Translations under genes and position numbers: made by a program | Source of the DNA: Rhodospirillaceae bacterium | GTDB lineage: Bacteria > Pseudomonadota > Alphaproteobacteria > Dongiales > Dongiaceae | Assembly (NCBI GenBank): GCA_016712715.1 | Contig: JADJQM010000001.1 | Span: 1,011,001-1,075,000, forward strand | Reading direction: 5' to 3' | Length of the DNA stretch: 64,000 nucleotides | Notes under the pieces: model-generated | What the model was told of the DNA's origin: nothing | Database searches by the model: none | What the model saw: only the letters and a program-made list of their open reading frames with translations | Part shown: positions 1-9,342 of the stretch, one piece after another | Layout of the letters: each line of letters starts with the position of its first letter | Position numbering within the stretch: the stretch's first letter is position 1

Positions 1-813
1 CGCATTGGCGCGGCTCATGGTGATGGCACCGGCATCGCGGTCGCAGCCGTAGAAGCGAAACGGCGGTTGCACGCGGGTGCCGCGGTTGCGCATTTCCTGC
101 CAGGCCGCCGCGTCGAAGCTGGCGAGGTGCTCGAACGCGAACTTGCGCGACCTGCCGGGTTCGAGGCCGGCCGCGATCTCCGCCGCCTCGATGACGAAGG
201 TGCCCGATCCGCACATCGGGTCGAGCACCGGTTCGCTGCCGTCATAGCCGCATTGGCGCAGGAAGAGCGCCGCCAGCGTCTCGCGCATCGGCGCCTTGTT
301 GACGGCCTCCTTGTGCCCGCGCTTGTGCAGGGATTCGCCGGAGGTATCGATGCTGATGGTACAGAGGTCATCCTCGATCCGCACCTTGACGCAGACCTCG
401 GCCTCCGGGGATACCGGCGCGCCGAGCGTTTCGACGATGGCCGTTTCGACCCGCTGCGTCGCCGCCCCTGAGTGGTAGATCTTGGAATGCTTGCAGGACG
501 CCTCGACGCGGAAGGGCACATCCTTGCGCAGGAATTGCCCCCAGGCCACTTTGCGCGCCCGCTTGTCGAGTTGCGCCAGATGGAAGACCGGAAACGCGGC
601 GATGCGTGCGAACACGCTGCTGGCACCGCGCAATGTGAGGTTGGCGCGCCAGACCTCTGGCCAGCCGCCCATGACCGTGACGCCGCCGGTCACCGTCTTT
701 GGCGCGCTGAACCCCTTCTCCACCGCCTCCGCGCAAAGCACGGCTTCGAAGCCGGGAGAGGCCACCAGGAAGATCTCGAAATCGCCGTTTATGCTGTCGC
801 CGTCTGCGCTCAT
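1..813 (-). CDS. THUMP-domain class I rRNA methyltransferase, RlmL-like (3' end missing)
   Basis: This frame is open from an ATG at 813 through the left edge, giving 271 codons without a stop; the C-terminus lies outside the window. Residues about 60-165 fit a THUMP RNA-binding domain. A SAM-binding motif I reads DPMCGSGTFVIEAA at about residues 198-211, which is characteristic of the UPF0020/RlmL/Trm11 methyltransferases that make N2-methylguanine in rRNA or tRNA. The later segment FYGCDRDAGAI (about 254-264) fits motif II with its acidic SAM-ribose ligand. The family role is methylation of 23S rRNA guanine or a tRNA guanine; which of the two cannot be told from the visible part. No strong ribosome binding site precedes the start. 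A tRNA gene lies 58 bases upstream on the same strand. Confidence 0.85.
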   Translation of the reverse strand, partial: MSADGDSINGDFEIFLVASPGFEAVLCAEAVEKGFSAPKTVTGGVTVMGGWPEVWRANLTLRGASSVFARIAAFPVFHLAQLDKRARKVAWGQFLRKDVPFRVEASCKHSKIYHSGAATQRVETAIVETLGAPVSPEAEVCVKVRIEDDLCTISIDTSGESLHKRGHKEAVNKAPMRETLAALFLRQCGYDGSEPVLDPMCGSGTFVIEAAEIAAGLEPGRSRKFAFEHLASFDAAAWQEMRNRGTRVQPPFRFYGCDRDAGAITMSRANA

Positions 814-871
814 GACGTGTGTATATCGCCCGAACACACGGACATCGACATCTTTCGGTGCCGTGGGGAAA

Positions 872-946
872 TGGTAGCACCGGACGGATTTGAACCGCCG
901 ACCAAGGGATTATGATTCCCCTGCTCTACCGCTGAGCTACGGTGCC
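872..946 (-). tRNA. tRNA-Met (CAT), elongator type
   Basis: Read on the minus strand, the sequence folds into a full cloverleaf. The acceptor stem is GGCACCG with CGGTGCT (first pair G-T), the D stem is GCTC/GAGC, the anticodon stem is GGGGA/TCCCT around loop ATCATAA (anticodon CAT), and the T stem is GGCGG/CCGTC around TTCAAAT. The CCA end is encoded (872-874). An initiator tRNA would show a C1-A72 mismatch and three G-C pairs in the anticodon stem, which are absent, so elongator Met is preferred. An isoleucine tRNA with a lysidine-modified CAT anticodon is the alternative. Confidence 0.93.
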
Positions 947-1069
947 ACATCGCTGGACGCGAAGCCGGAGCCGGGCGCTGGCGTCCCGGTCGGTCGGCAA
1001 GCGTATATAGGGGGGCTACCCCAACTGTCAAGGACAACGCAACCGGCTGAAATCGCTGATAGATTCGGC

Positions 1070-1372
1070 TCAGTCGCCGAACATGGAGGTGAGCTTCAGG
1101 GCGACACCCATGCTGCCCTCGACCTTGAGCTTGCCGGTCATGTAGCCGAGCGTCGGATCGAGCTTGCCGGCCAGCAGTTTCTGCAGGTTTTCAGGCGTGA
1201 TGGTGATGGTCGTGTTGGCATCGCCGAGGTCGTCGGAACCGATGACCGGCGGATGTTCGGTACCGTCCCAGAAGATGACATCGTCATCGACCAGGAACTT
1301 CACCTTGTAGCCGAGCTTGACGTTCTGGGCCGCGCGCTTGCGCATTTCGTCGATCAACGCCTCGAGTTCCAT
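1070..1372 (-). CDS. SCP2 sterol-binding domain protein
   Basis: This 100-residue protein consists almost wholly of one SCP2-like lipid-binding domain. It begins with a helix rich in charged residues, has the strand-rich core VKFLVDDDVIFW, and ends with the typical segment LDPTLGYMTGKLKVEGSMGVALKL, where the family carries a G-KLKVEGD/SMG-A signature. Small stand-alone SCP2 proteins are common in alphaproteobacteria and are thought to carry acyl-CoA, lipids or other hydrophobic ligands in the cytoplasm; the ligand is not known here. There is no signal peptide. It lies 33 bases downstream of mnmA on the same strand and could be the last gene of the isc-mnmA transcript. Confidence 0.85.
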   Translation of the reverse strand: MELEALIDEMRKRAAQNVKLGYKVKFLVDDDVIFWDGTEHPPVIGSDDLGDANTTITITPENLQKLLAGKLDPTLGYMTGKLKVEGSMGVALKLTSMFGD

Positions 1373-1405
1373 CGGATATCCCCCTTATCCTGATTGCACG
1401 CCAAC

Positions 1406-2587
1406 CTATTCCGCGGCACTGACGGCCCGTTCATCGGATGTCCCAATCGGCGCCCCGCGCAGCGCGCGCGAGGCGGTCGCGGCGATCCAGCCACCGCCCA
1501 GCAACCGTTCCCCCTGATAGACCACCGCCGCCTGGCCGGGTGCGATGCCGAACTGCGCCGCGTCGAGCTGGATGGAGGCAGCCCCATTCTCGCCCAAGGT
1601 CAGCCGCGCCGGTGCCGCCTGGGTCATCGAGCGCAGTTTCACGTCGACGGCGATGTCCTGCATCGTCTCGCCCGGGCGGCCAAGCCAGTTCATCTCGCGC
1701 AAGGTCACCTGATCGCGCGCCAGGGCCTCCTTGGGCCCGACATAGACGCGCTTTGCTGGCGCATCGAGGCGCACGACATAAAGCGGTTCGTTGTTGGTGC
1801 CCTTCTCATTGACGCCGATGCCGCGCCGCTGGCCGATCGTGTAATGCACGATGCCCTTATGCATGCCCAGCACATGACCGTCGACATGCACGATCTCGCC
1901 GGGCTCGGCGGCACCGGGACGCAGGCGTTCGACGACACTCACATAATTGCCGTTGGGCACGAAGCAGATGTCCTGGCTGTCCGGCTTGTTCGCAACCTCA
2001 AGGCCGAAGCGCTCGGCAATGGCGCGCGTCTCGGTCTTCGGGATATCGCCGAGCGGAAAGCGCAGATAGTCGAGCTGCGGCTGCGTGGTCGCGAACAGGA
2101 AATAGCTCTGGTCGCGCGTGGGATCGGTGCCGCGGTGGAGCTCGGCACCCGCCTCCGTCATCACCCGGCGCACGTAATGTCCGGTCGCCAGGCAATCGCC
2201 GCCGAGATCGCGGGCCTGGGTGAGGAGATCGCGGAACTTCACCCGTTGATTGCAACGGACGCAGGGGATCGGCGTCTCGCCCTTGAGATAGGAATCCGCG
2301 AACTCCTGCATCACCGCGTCGGAGAACTTGCTTTCGTAATCGAGCACGTAATGCGGAAAGTCGAGGCGCTCGGCGACCATGCGCGCGTCATAGATGTCCT
2401 GGCCGGCACAGCAGGCGCCCTTCCGCGCGAGCGCCACGCCATGGTCGTAGAGCTGCAGCGTCACGCCGACCACATCATAGCCCTGCTCCTTCAGGAGCGC
2501 TGCCACGACGGAGCTGTCGACGCCGCCGGACATGGCGACGACGACGCGGGTGTCGGCGGGTGCCTTATGGAAACCGAGGCTATTCAT
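1406..2587 (-). CDS. mnmA: tRNA-specific 2-thiouridylase MnmA
   Basis: MnmA puts sulfur on C2 of the wobble uridine (U34) of tRNA-Lys, -Glu and -Gln, using ATP and persulfide sulfur that starts at IscS. The protein has 393 residues, slightly longer than the usual 360-380. The PP-loop is GGVDSS at residues 21-26. The two catalytic cysteines are visible: Cys109 in the IPCVRCNQ segment, and Cys208 in [11 protein letters not shown]. The tRNA-contacting segment [12 protein letters not shown] is also present. It sits downstream of the ISC cluster with a hydrolase between, so sulfur supply and sulfur use are neighbours. TrmFO and an RlmL-like enzyme elsewhere in the window add further RNA-modification genes. 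Confidence 0.97.
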   Translation of the reverse strand: MNSLGFHKAPADTRVVVAMSGGVDSSVVAALLKEQGYDVVGVTLQLYDHGVALARKGACCAGQDIYDARMVAERLDFPHYVLDYESKFSDAVMQEFADSYLKGETPIPCVRCNQRVKFRDLLTQARDLGGDCLATGHYVRRVMTEAGAELHRGTDPTRDQSYFLFATTQPQLDYLRFPLGDIPKTETRAIAERFGLEVANKPDSQDICFVPNGNYVSVVERLRPGAAEPGEIVHVDGHVLGMHKGIVHYTIGQRRGIGVNEKGTNNEPLYVVRLDAPAKRVYVGPKEALARDQVTLREMNWLGRPGETMQDIAVDVKLRSMTQAAPARLTLGENGAASIQLDAAQFGIAPGQAAVVYQGERLLGGGWIAATASRALRGAPIGTSDERAVSAAE

Positions 2588-2604
2588 GGGTCGAGCTTAT
2601 AACA

Positions 2605-4026
2605 TTACTGTCCAGATCCGCCAATTTGCGCCTTCAGAATGGCCAAGATGCGCCCAAATGGCGCGGGATCGGAACCCAGGCCTATTGCAGCCGAAAAATG
2701 CCCTTGTCCACGCACAAACAGGTTATCAGGCGGAATATTCCAGCATTCCGCCAACCGCTTCCCGCCGTCATATGGCGTCACATCGTCACGCGTGCCGAGC
2801 ATCAGGACAATCTTGGCGGGGTCGATCGGCGCGGGACCGACGGTGTCAGTGAAGCGGCCCAACAATGCAATTTCCTGATCGGCCCAACCAGCTTTCCTCG
2901 CCGCCGTGCCAAGCCCTGAGACCTTCGCCAGGGAAGAGGTAAAGGTCAAAGAACTGATCTTATCGGTCGTCGTCAGGAGCATCATGGCATCCGGCCGTGA
3001 GATCGCCGGCCAATGAGCGAGATGCTGCGCAGCAACCTGCGCTGTTAGTGCGCCAAGGCTGATGCCGCCAAGTGCCACCGGCGCCGCCTGCGTCTCATGG
3101 CACCAGGCAATGATGGCTGCCAGCTCGCGGGCAGACTTCTGGAAATGGAGTAGGCCTGACAAGGGCGGCCGGCACATGAAACTCTCGCCGCCATATTGCC
3201 CAGCCGCTACCCGCCGGTTGTGACCTGGTGCGTCCGGTAGCAGTATCCGACAGCCCCGCGCGGCTAGGCCACGATACCCGCGCATGTCACCGCGCATCAT
3301 TTCCATTTCCATGGCCAGGCCATGGCCAAAGATCAAGCTTGGGATAGGCGCGCCATTCTTGCTGTGACCTTCGTAGACATGGACCCAGCAGGTGTCTTCG
3401 GGCGCGTCTGGCGATGGCAGACGCAGCCAGTACTCTTTGACGTCTGCATGTTCGATTGTTTGACTGCGTTCAATTGCAACAGGTTCGGGCCAAGGGGCGA
3501 AGAATGCGTCTGGATCATCACCATAGGTGTCAATCAGCGCCTCAATCTCATGCGGGGCCGGGACATCAAGTTTCGCAGCGTGAACACGATTTCGTCTAGC
3601 GAACCATAGATAGGCAAGTCGTTGGCCAATGTAAGTATGCGCCGCTTCGCGCCGGTATCTTTCGGCCACCGGCAGATCCCCGACACCGTCAAATGCCGCC
3701 GCAATCCACTGCGCCTGCGCCGCCAGCGCAACCTGTCGCAGTTCTGCTGTTTGCCGGACACGGTCAGCCATATCGGAAGAAACATGCGGCAATGACAGCT
3801 CCGCCGCAAAGGCCGCAACATCGCCGGAGCCGGCCGCCGCCCAACAACGGGCCGCCGGCAGGATCCAGCCCATCCCTAAGAGACAGAGCGGATCAATCCA
3901 TGGCATGGCAAGAAATCTAGTGAGGCCATTGCCGACCATGTTCGATCCAGGATAACGGGTGGCGGATCGCCAGCCGGCCTTGAGCCAGCCTTGCAACTGA
4001 GCGTGGTGTGCCCTGATGTCAGTCAC
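2605..4026 (-). CDS. alpha/beta hydrolase family protein
   Basis: The C-terminal half carries an alpha/beta hydrolase fold: oxyanion-strand segment SLIFGHGLAMEM, strand segment CRILLPDAPGHNRR, nucleophile elbow GGISLGA (Gly-x-Ser-x-Gly), a late acidic segment GTRDDVTPYDGG and a histidine in RGQGHFSAAIG. The N-terminal about 200 residues match nothing I recognise. I place the start at GTG 4026, which overlaps the iscX end by 8 bases in the style of translational coupling; the frame stays open further upstream but would then run deep into iscX. ATG 3939 is an alternative. The overall plan recalls ABHD18/DUF2048 hydrolases, but that is a guess. Substrate unknown. Codon use looks less GC-biased than its neighbours, so it may be an insertion between iscX and mnmA. 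Confidence 0.75.
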   Translation of the reverse strand: MTDIRAHHAQLQGWLKAGWRSATRYPGSNMVGNGLTRFLAMPWIDPLCLLGMGWILPAARCWAAAGSGDVAAFAAELSLPHVSSDMADRVRQTAELRQVALAAQAQWIAAAFDGVGDLPVAERYRREAAHTYIGQRLAYLWFARRNRVHAAKLDVPAPHEIEALIDTYGDDPDAFFAPWPEPVAIERSQTIEHADVKEYWLRLPSPDAPEDTCWVHVYEGHSKNGAPIPSLIFGHGLAMEMEMMRGDMRGYRGLAARGCRILLPDAPGHNRRVAAGQYGGESFMCRPPLSGLLHFQKSARELAAIIAWCHETQAAPVALGGISLGALTAQVAAQHLAHWPAISRPDAMMLLTTTDKISSLTFTSSLAKVSGLGTAARKAGWADQEIALLGRFTDTVGPAPIDPAKIVLMLGTRDDVTPYDGGKRLAECWNIPPDNLFVRGQGHFSAAIGLGSDPAPFGRILAILKAQIGGSGQ

Positions 4027-4225
4027 GCTCGTCGAGCCAGGCCATCTGGATGGCCTCGAGCACCTTCTCATTGCTCTTCTGCGGATCGTCGCCGAAATCC
4101 GGCAGCTCCTGGACCCACTTCCAGAGATCCGTGAAGCGCAGATTGACGACGTCGACATCCGGATGGCGGTCTTCGAGTTCGATGGCGATGTCATGCACGT
4201 CGGTCCAGCGCAGCTTCTTCGCCAT
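4019..4225 (-). CDS. iscX: Fe-S cluster assembly protein IscX
   Basis: IscX is a small acidic protein that binds IscS, competes with frataxin and may bind iron, tuning cluster assembly. The 68-residue product matches the family in length and sequence: it begins MAKKLRWTDVHDIAIELEDR and contains the invariant-looking segments HPDVD, VNLRFTDLWKWV, FGDDP and the terminal IQMAWLDE. It is the last canonical gene of the ISC operon, 15 bases after fdx. Its stop overlaps the likely GTG start of the following hydrolase gene. Confidence 0.95.
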   Translation of the reverse strand: MAKKLRWTDVHDIAIELEDRHPDVDVVNLRFTDLWKWVQELPDFGDDPQKSNEKVLEAIQMAWLDERD

Positions 4226-4240
4226 GATGATTGCCCCGAC

Positions 4241-4576
4241 TTACTTATCGACCTGCATGTTGCGCGTGGCCGAGGGCAGGCTGACGACCAGGCCGTCCAG
4301 CTCCTCGGTCATCTTGATCTGGCAGCCGAGGCGCGAGGTCTTGGTGAGGCCGAAGGCGAGATCGAGCATGTCTTCCTCGTCCTCGGTGGCCTCGGCCAGC
4401 ACGTCATACCATTCCGGGTCGATGACGACATGACAGGTCGAGCAGGCCAGCGACCCTTCACAGGCGCCTTCCAAATCGATGCTGTTGCGATGGGCCACTT
4501 CCAGCACCGAGAGACCCAGCGGTGCTTCGCATTCGACCCGGGTCCCGTCCTGCTTCACAAACGTCATCTTCGGCAT
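4241..4576 (-). CDS. fdx: ISC-type [2Fe-2S] ferredoxin
   Basis: This adrenodoxin-like ferredoxin (111 residues) supplies electrons during cluster assembly on IscU. The four ligands are seen in the usual spacing: Cys39, Cys45 and Cys48 in [15 protein letters not shown], and Cys85 in SRLGCQI. The acidic helix [13 protein letters not shown] between them is the partner-docking region typical of vertebrate-type ferredoxins. It lies 53 bases downstream of hscA and 15 bases upstream of iscX, the standard ISC order. An extra cysteine at residue 16 is not a known ligand. Confidence 0.96.
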   Translation of the reverse strand: MPKMTFVKQDGTRVECEAPLGLSVLEVAHRNSIDLEGACEGSLACSTCHVVIDPEWYDVLAEATEDEEDMLDLAFGLTKTSRLGCQIKMTEELDGLVVSLPSATRNMQVDK

Positions 4577-4629
4577 TTCGTCACACTCTCCGTCACGGGC
4601 CCCATCCTGGGATCTGCCCCGATAAATCT

Positions 4630-6525
4630 CTATTGCGCGCCGTCAGTTGCCATACCGGCCTCAACTTCGTCAAGCCGTTGGCCCTTGAGCGCCATTTGGA
4701 TGGCGCGATCCATGCGTTTTTGGGCAAAATCATGGGTCGCGCGGTCCAGATCTTCCATCGCGGCATGAATCCGGACCCGGTCGTCGCCCGGGATCAGCCC
4801 CTTGAGCGCCTGCGCCACGCGGTCGATCTCGGCCCGCTCGGCGGCCGTCAGCAGGGGGCCGTCGGCCTTCAAGGCGGCGTTCAGGGCGAGCAGCACACGC
4901 TCCGCCTCGACCCGGGATTCGAGCAGCAGGCGCTTCTCCATATCCTCGCGGGCATAGGTCAGGCTGTCGCGCAGCATATCGGCCATCTGGTCATCAGAGA
5001 GGCCGTAGCTGGGCTTCACCGCGATCTCGGCCTTCACACCTTTCGTCTTTTCCTCGGCGCTGACCGTCAGCAATCCATCTGCGTCGACGGCATAAGTGAC
5101 GCGGATGCGCGCCGCCCCCGCCACCATGGACGGAATGCCGGTGAGTTCCAGGCGGCCCAGCGAGCGGCAGGCATCGACGGTTTCGCGTTCGCCCTGCACG
5201 ACATGGATGAGCATGCCGGTCTGGCCGTCCTGGTAGGTCGTGAAGTCCTGCGCCTTGGTCACCGGAATGGGCGTGTTGCGTTCGATCACGCGTTCGACGA
5301 TACCGCCCATCGTCTCGATGCCGAGCGAGAGCGGAATGACGTCGAGCAGCAAGGTATCCGACCCCTGCGTCAGCGCCTTCGCCTGGAGGGCCGCACCGAC
5401 GGCCACGACTTCATCTGGATTGATGTCGGCCAAAGGCTGCTGCTTGAAGAAATCGGCCACAATGGCGCGCACCAAGGGCACGCGCGTCGAGCCACCGACC
5501 AGCACCACGCCCTTTACCTCGGACACGTTGAGCTTGGCGTCCTCCAGCACCTGTCGGCAGGCGCGGAGCGTTCGGCCCAGCAAGGGTTCGATCAGAATTT
5601 CAAATGTGCCACGGTCGATCGACTGCCGAACATCGTGACCTGCCACCGTCGCCTTCAACTCGGCACCCGACGCGGTGGTCAAACGCTCCTTGGCCGTGCG
5701 CGCTGCCTGCAGCAGGACCTTGGCTTCGCCGCTCGTCAGGCCGGTGATGCCGGTGCGGCGCATGACCCATTCGGCGAGCGCGTGATCAAAATCATCGCCG
5801 CCCAATTGGGAATCGCCGCCGGTGGCCAGGACCTGGAACACGCCCTTCTGCAACTTCAGGAGCGAGATATCGAAGGTGCCACCGCCCAGATCGTAGACCG
5901 CGTAGATGCCTTCCGCCGCGCTGTCGAGCCCGTAGGCGAGGGCCGCCGCCGTGGGCTCGTTGACCAGGCGCAGGACTTCAAGGCCGGCGAGGCGTGCTGC
6001 GTCCTTGGTTGCGGTGCGCGCGGCATCGTCGAAATAGGCGGGTACTGTGATGACCGCCTTCTCGACCTTGTGGCCCAGGCTGATCTCGGCGCGCAGCTTC
6101 AGCGCCTTCAGGATGTCGGCGGAAATCTCGACCGGCGAGAGGATCTGGTCGCCCACCTTGAGACGCACCATGCCGCCGGTCTTTTCACCATCTGCCGGCG
6201 CCAGTTCATAGGGCAGCGCACCCGCCAGCGTTTTCACGTCATGGATGCCACGTCCCATCAGGCGCTTCACCGACGAGATGACGAGATCGGGATGATGCGC
6301 GAGTTCAGCCTGCGCCTGCTTGCCGACGATCGGCTCGTCATAGACATAGGCGACGACGGAGGGCACCAGCCCATCGCCGGACGCATCGCGCAGCACTTCC
6401 GGATGCTCGCCGGACACCATGGCGACGACCGAATTCGTGGTCCCGAGATCGATGCCGATCGCCTGGCTGCGCTCCAGCTCATGGGGCGCCGGCGTCTGAC
6501 CCGGCTCGTGAATTTGCAACAACAT
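4630..6525 (-). CDS. hscA: Fe-S chaperone HscA (Hsp70 family)
   Basis: HscA is the specialised Hsp70 that, with HscB, drives release of Fe-S clusters from IscU. The 631-residue length fits. Hsp70 ATPase motifs are visible: [12 protein letters not shown] near residue 25, [24 protein letters not shown], and [13 protein letters not shown]. The substrate-binding domain follows, with [10 protein letters not shown] at the domain junction. HscA is distinguished from DnaK by its position directly after hscB and before fdx, and by the shorter C-terminal lid without a Gly-rich tail. Only 14 bases separate it from hscB, so the two are surely co-transcribed. Confidence 0.96.
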   Translation of the reverse strand: MLLQIHEPGQTPAPHELERSQAIGIDLGTTNSVVAMVSGEHPEVLRDASGDGLVPSVVAYVYDEPIVGKQAQAELAHHPDLVISSVKRLMGRGIHDVKTLAGALPYELAPADGEKTGGMVRLKVGDQILSPVEISADILKALKLRAEISLGHKVEKAVITVPAYFDDAARTATKDAARLAGLEVLRLVNEPTAAALAYGLDSAAEGIYAVYDLGGGTFDISLLKLQKGVFQVLATGGDSQLGGDDFDHALAEWVMRRTGITGLTSGEAKVLLQAARTAKERLTTASGAELKATVAGHDVRQSIDRGTFEILIEPLLGRTLRACRQVLEDAKLNVSEVKGVVLVGGSTRVPLVRAIVADFFKQQPLADINPDEVVAVGAALQAKALTQGSDTLLLDVIPLSLGIETMGGIVERVIERNTPIPVTKAQDFTTYQDGQTGMLIHVVQGERETVDACRSLGRLELTGIPSMVAGAARIRVTYAVDADGLLTVSAEEKTKGVKAEIAVKPSYGLSDDQMADMLRDSLTYAREDMEKRLLLESRVEAERVLLALNAALKADGPLLTAAERAEIDRVAQALKGLIPGDDRVRIHAAMEDLDRATHDFAQKRMDRAIQMALKGQRLDEVEAGMATDGAQ

Positions 6526-6539
6526 CAGAACATCACCCT

Positions 6540-7202
6540 TTAGGACTCCAGGGCGGCGCGTCGGAGGCGCGCTTCTTCCAGGAATTTGCGCAGGTATTTG
6601 AGGCGCAGCACGGACCGATTGGCGGCGGCAAGATCATCGGCGGCAAAGGCCAGCGAGATGTCGCTCAGCAACTGGATCGCTGTGGCACCGGCACTGATCA
6701 TCAACTCTTCGATGGCGTCGGCGCTCTCGGCCTCGGCAAGCGCCTCGCGCTTCTCCAGCGCTTCCATCAGCAAGGCGGGATCGTTGACCGTCTTGTCCTC
6801 GGCCACTTCGGAGTTGATGCCCTTGAGGCGCAGCAGATAGGTGGCGCGCTTCAGCGGATCGCCCAGTGTCTCATAGGCTTCGTTGAGCGCCACGGCCTGG
6901 CTCTCCGCGATGACGCGCTCCTTGACGGGCTTGCCGGCGAAGCGATCGGGATGCAGCACGCGCTGGAAGCCGAGATATTGCTTCTCGAGCTTCTCGTCAT
7001 CGAGATCGAAGTTCTGGGGCATCCCCAAACGCGTGAAGTGATCGGTCGATCCAGGCGCCTGGACGGCGCCGCAGGTGTGGCAGAACAGCGCCCGGCTCGC
7101 TACCGGACCCTTGCACGACCAGCACGGCACGAAGCCCGCGCCGGCACCCCCGGCACCCGATCCCGTGCCGCCCAATTTTTCAACCACAGCCATCGCACCC
7201 AC
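6540..7202 (-). CDS. hscB: Co-chaperone HscB with N-terminal zinc-finger-like region
   Basis: HscB is the J-domain partner that delivers IscU to HscA and stimulates its ATPase. The J domain includes HPDRF in the segment [13 protein letters not shown], and the C-terminal coiled part is the IscU-binding helical bundle. Ahead of the J domain, residues 27-44 hold two CxxC pairs (Cys27, Cys30, Cys41, Cys44), resembling the tetracysteine domain of human HSC20/HSCB; E. coli HscB lacks it. A Gly-rich stretch (residues 11-23) precedes it. The annotated start is GTG at 7202, immediately after the iscA stop; an in-frame ATG at 7193 is an equally good choice. Confidence 0.94.
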   Translation of the reverse strand: MGAMAVVEKLGGTGSGAGGAGAGFVPCWSCKGPVASRALFCHTCGAVQAPGSTDHFTRLGMPQNFDLDDEKLEKQYLGFQRVLHPDRFAGKPVKERVIAESQAVALNEAYETLGDPLKRATYLLRLKGINSEVAEDKTVNDPALLMEALEKREALAEAESADAIEELMISAGATAIQLLSDISLAFAADDLAAANRSVLRLKYLRKFLEEARLRRAALES

Positions 7203-7616
7203 TCAGACGTGGAAGGATTCGCCGCAACCGCAGCGCCCCTTCTCATTGGGATTGCGGAACACGAAGCCGGATTGCAGCTTTTCTTCCACGAAATCCATTT
7301 CCGTCCCGAAGATGAACAGCGACGCCTTCGGGTCGATCAGGATGGTGACGCCATCCAGCACAACCGATTCATCACCGACACCCGGTTCATCGGCATATTC
7401 GATCGTGTAGGAAAGGCCCGAGCAGCCCTTCGACCGGATGCCGATGCGGATGCCGGCCGATGGCTTGCCGCGCTTCTCCAGCAATTCGCGCACACGCGCG
7501 ACCGCCGCCGGCGTTACCGTGATGGCCGCCGGCTTCGGCCGCCTGGCGGGCTTTGCCGGCGCGGCCGAAGTCGCGGCAGGTGCCGCCACTTCCGCATGTG
7601 TGTTCATCTCGCTCAT
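7203..7616 (-). CDS. iscA: A-type Fe-S carrier, IscA
   Basis: A-type carriers accept clusters from IscU and pass them to target enzymes. The three ligand cysteines are present: Cys65 in SKGCSGLSY, and Cys129 and Cys131 in the terminal CGCGESFHV. The family is usually about 107 residues; this protein has 137 because of an Ala/Pro/Lys-rich N-terminal extension of roughly 30 residues, which looks disordered. The start overlaps the iscU stop in an ATGA arrangement (7613-7616), so translation is probably coupled. ErpA or SufA are alternative family names, but its place between iscU and hscB favours IscA. Confidence 0.94.
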   Translation of the reverse strand: MSEMNTHAEVAAPAATSAAPAKPARRPKPAAITVTPAAVARVRELLEKRGKPSAGIRIGIRSKGCSGLSYTIEYADEPGVGDESVVLDGVTILIDPKASLFIFGTEMDFVEEKLQSGFVFRNPNEKGRCGCGESFHV

Positions 7617-8008
7617 TCCGCCGCCTTGTCCGCAGAGCCCGCCTTATCGCGGTAATCCTTGATCGCCGCCTTGATTGCGTCTTCGGCGAGGACCGAGCAA
7701 TGGATCTTCACCGGCGGTAGCGACAGGAACTGCGCGATCTCGGTGTTCTTGATGGTCTCGGCCTCGTCGAGGGTCTTGCCCTTGAGCCACTCCGTCGCGA
7801 GCGACGACGAGGCGATGGCCGAGCCGCAGCCGAAGGTCTTGAAGCGCGCGTCGGTGATCCGGCCGTCCTCGACCTTGATCTGCAGGCGCATGACGTCGCC
7901 GCAGGCGGGCGCCCCCACGAGACCGGTGCCGACACCAGCTTCTTCCTTGCCAAAACCACCGACGTTGCGGGGGTTCTCGTAATGGTCGACGACTTTTTCG
8001 CTATACAT
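7613..8008 (-). CDS. iscU: Fe-S cluster scaffold IscU
   Basis: IscU is the scaffold on which [2Fe-2S] clusters are built from IscS sulfur. It is 131 residues, as expected. The cluster ligands are visible: Cys36 and Asp38 in GAPACGDVM, Cys61 in KTFGCGSAIA, and His103-Cys104 in KIHCSVLAEDA. The LPPVK motif recognised by HscA is at residues 97-101, directly before the last cysteine. It begins MYSEKVVDHYENPRNVG, the family signature. It lies 35 bases downstream of iscS and overlaps iscA by 4 bases. Confidence 0.98.
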   Translation of the reverse strand: MYSEKVVDHYENPRNVGGFGKEEAGVGTGLVGAPACGDVMRLQIKVEDGRITDARFKTFGCGSAIASSSLATEWLKGKTLDEAETIKNTEIAQFLSLPPVKIHCSVLAEDAIKAAIKDYRDKAGSADKAAE

Positions 8009-8043
8009 GACCTACTCCTTACACTCTCTGTCCAATGCCTGGC

Positions 8044-9318
8044 TTAGTGCTCGGCCCATTGGATCGACTTGATATCAATTCCGGCTTGCGCCATTTCCCA
8101 AAGCGGGCTCATTTCGCGCAACCGCAGCACCGCCTGCACCAGATGTTCGACGGCGTAATCAACTTCCTGCTCGGTCGTAAACCGACCGATGCCGATGCGG
8201 AGCGACGTGTGAGCCATCTCCACTTCGACGCCCAACGCGCGGAGCACATAAGAGGGCTCCAGCGAGGCCGAGGTGCAGGCCGAACCCGACGAGACGCAGA
8301 GATCCTTGATCCCCATCATCAGGCCTTCGCCTTCGACATGGGCGAAGGAGAGATTGAGATTGCCGGGAATGCGGTGCTCGACATCGCCGTTGAGATAGAC
8401 TTCCGAGAGCTTCGCGGTGATGCCGTCATAGAAGCGCTTGGAGAGCTTCTTCAGGCGTTCCGCCTCGGCACCCATTTCCTTCTCAGCGATGGCGCAGGCT
8501 TCGCCCAGGCCAACGCAAAGCGGGGTCGGCAACGTGCCCGAGCGGAAGCCGCGTTCCTGGCCACCGCCATGGATCAAGGCTTCGAGGCGCACGCGCGGCT
8601 TGCGGCGGACATAGAGCGCGCCAATGCCCTTGGGTCCGTAGATCTTGTGGCCCGAGATCGACAGCAGATCGATATTCATGGCATCGACATCGATCGGAAT
8701 TTTGCCGACGGCCTGCGCTGCGTCGGTGTGGAAGAACACGCCGGCCGCGCGACAGATCTTGCCGATCTCGGCCAGAGGCTGGATGACGCCGATCTCGTTG
8801 TTGACCGCCATGATCGAGACGATGGCGGTCTTCGGCGTGATCGCCTTGCGCAAGACCTCAAGATCGATGAGGCCGTTCTGCTGCACCGGCAGATAGGTGA
8901 CCTCGAATCCTTCCAACTCCAGATGGCGGCAGGAATCGAGCACGCATTTATGCTCGGTCACCGTGGTGATGACGTGGTTCTTCCGGTCCTTGTAGAAATG
9001 CGCCACACCCTTGATGGCGAGGTTGTTCGATTCCGTCGCACCCGAGGTGAAGATGATTTCCTTCTCATCGGCCTTGATAATGGAAGCCACCTGCGCACGC
9101 GCCTTCTCGACGCCGGCTTCCGCGTCCCAGCCATATTGGTGGTTGCGCGAATGCGGGTTGCCGAATTTCTCGGTGAAGTAAGGCAGCATCACCTCGACCA
9201 CGCGCGGGTCGCACGGCGTCGTCGCCTGGTAGTCGAGATAGATCGGCAGCTTCGGAACATTGGCGCCGGGAAGCGCGTCCTTCGTTGCCGTCTTCTGATT
9301 CTGGTTGGCGATGTTCAT
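8044..9318 (-). CDS. iscS: Cysteine desulfurase IscS
   Basis: IscS is a PLP enzyme that takes sulfur from L-cysteine as a persulfide and feeds Fe-S assembly and tRNA thiolation. PLP-binding Lys225 lies in [12 protein letters not shown], and the active-site Cys348 lies in [18 protein letters not shown], the group I mobile-loop signature. Cofactor-contacting segments TSGATESNN and VNNEIGVIQ are also present. At 424 residues it is about 20 longer than E. coli IscS, owing to an N-terminal stretch rich in Asn, Gln and Lys before the core begins at [12 protein letters not shown]. It is followed directly by iscU. Confidence 0.97.
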   Translation of the reverse strand: MNIANQNQKTATKDALPGANVPKLPIYLDYQATTPCDPRVVEVMLPYFTEKFGNPHSRNHQYGWDAEAGVEKARAQVASIIKADEKEIIFTSGATESNNLAIKGVAHFYKDRKNHVITTVTEHKCVLDSCRHLELEGFEVTYLPVQQNGLIDLEVLRKAITPKTAIVSIMAVNNEIGVIQPLAEIGKICRAAGVFFHTDAAQAVGKIPIDVDAMNIDLLSISGHKIYGPKGIGALYVRRKPRVRLEALIHGGGQERGFRSGTLPTPLCVGLGEACAIAEKEMGAEAERLKKLSKRFYDGITAKLSEVYLNGDVEHRIPGNLNLSFAHVEGEGLMMGIKDLCVSSGSACTSASLEPSYVLRALGVEVEMAHTSLRIGIGRFTTEQEVDYAVEHLVQAVLRLREMSPLWEMAQAGIDIKSIQWAEH

Positions 9319-9342
9319 GATTCTGTCGTGACCCTTCTTCTC

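Noticed and set aside
4522..6543. Very long open frame on the plus strand opposite hscA
   Set aside because: It is the antisense of a clear Hsp70 gene; the product is His/Arg/Gly-rich with no motif, as expected for a GC-rich complement.
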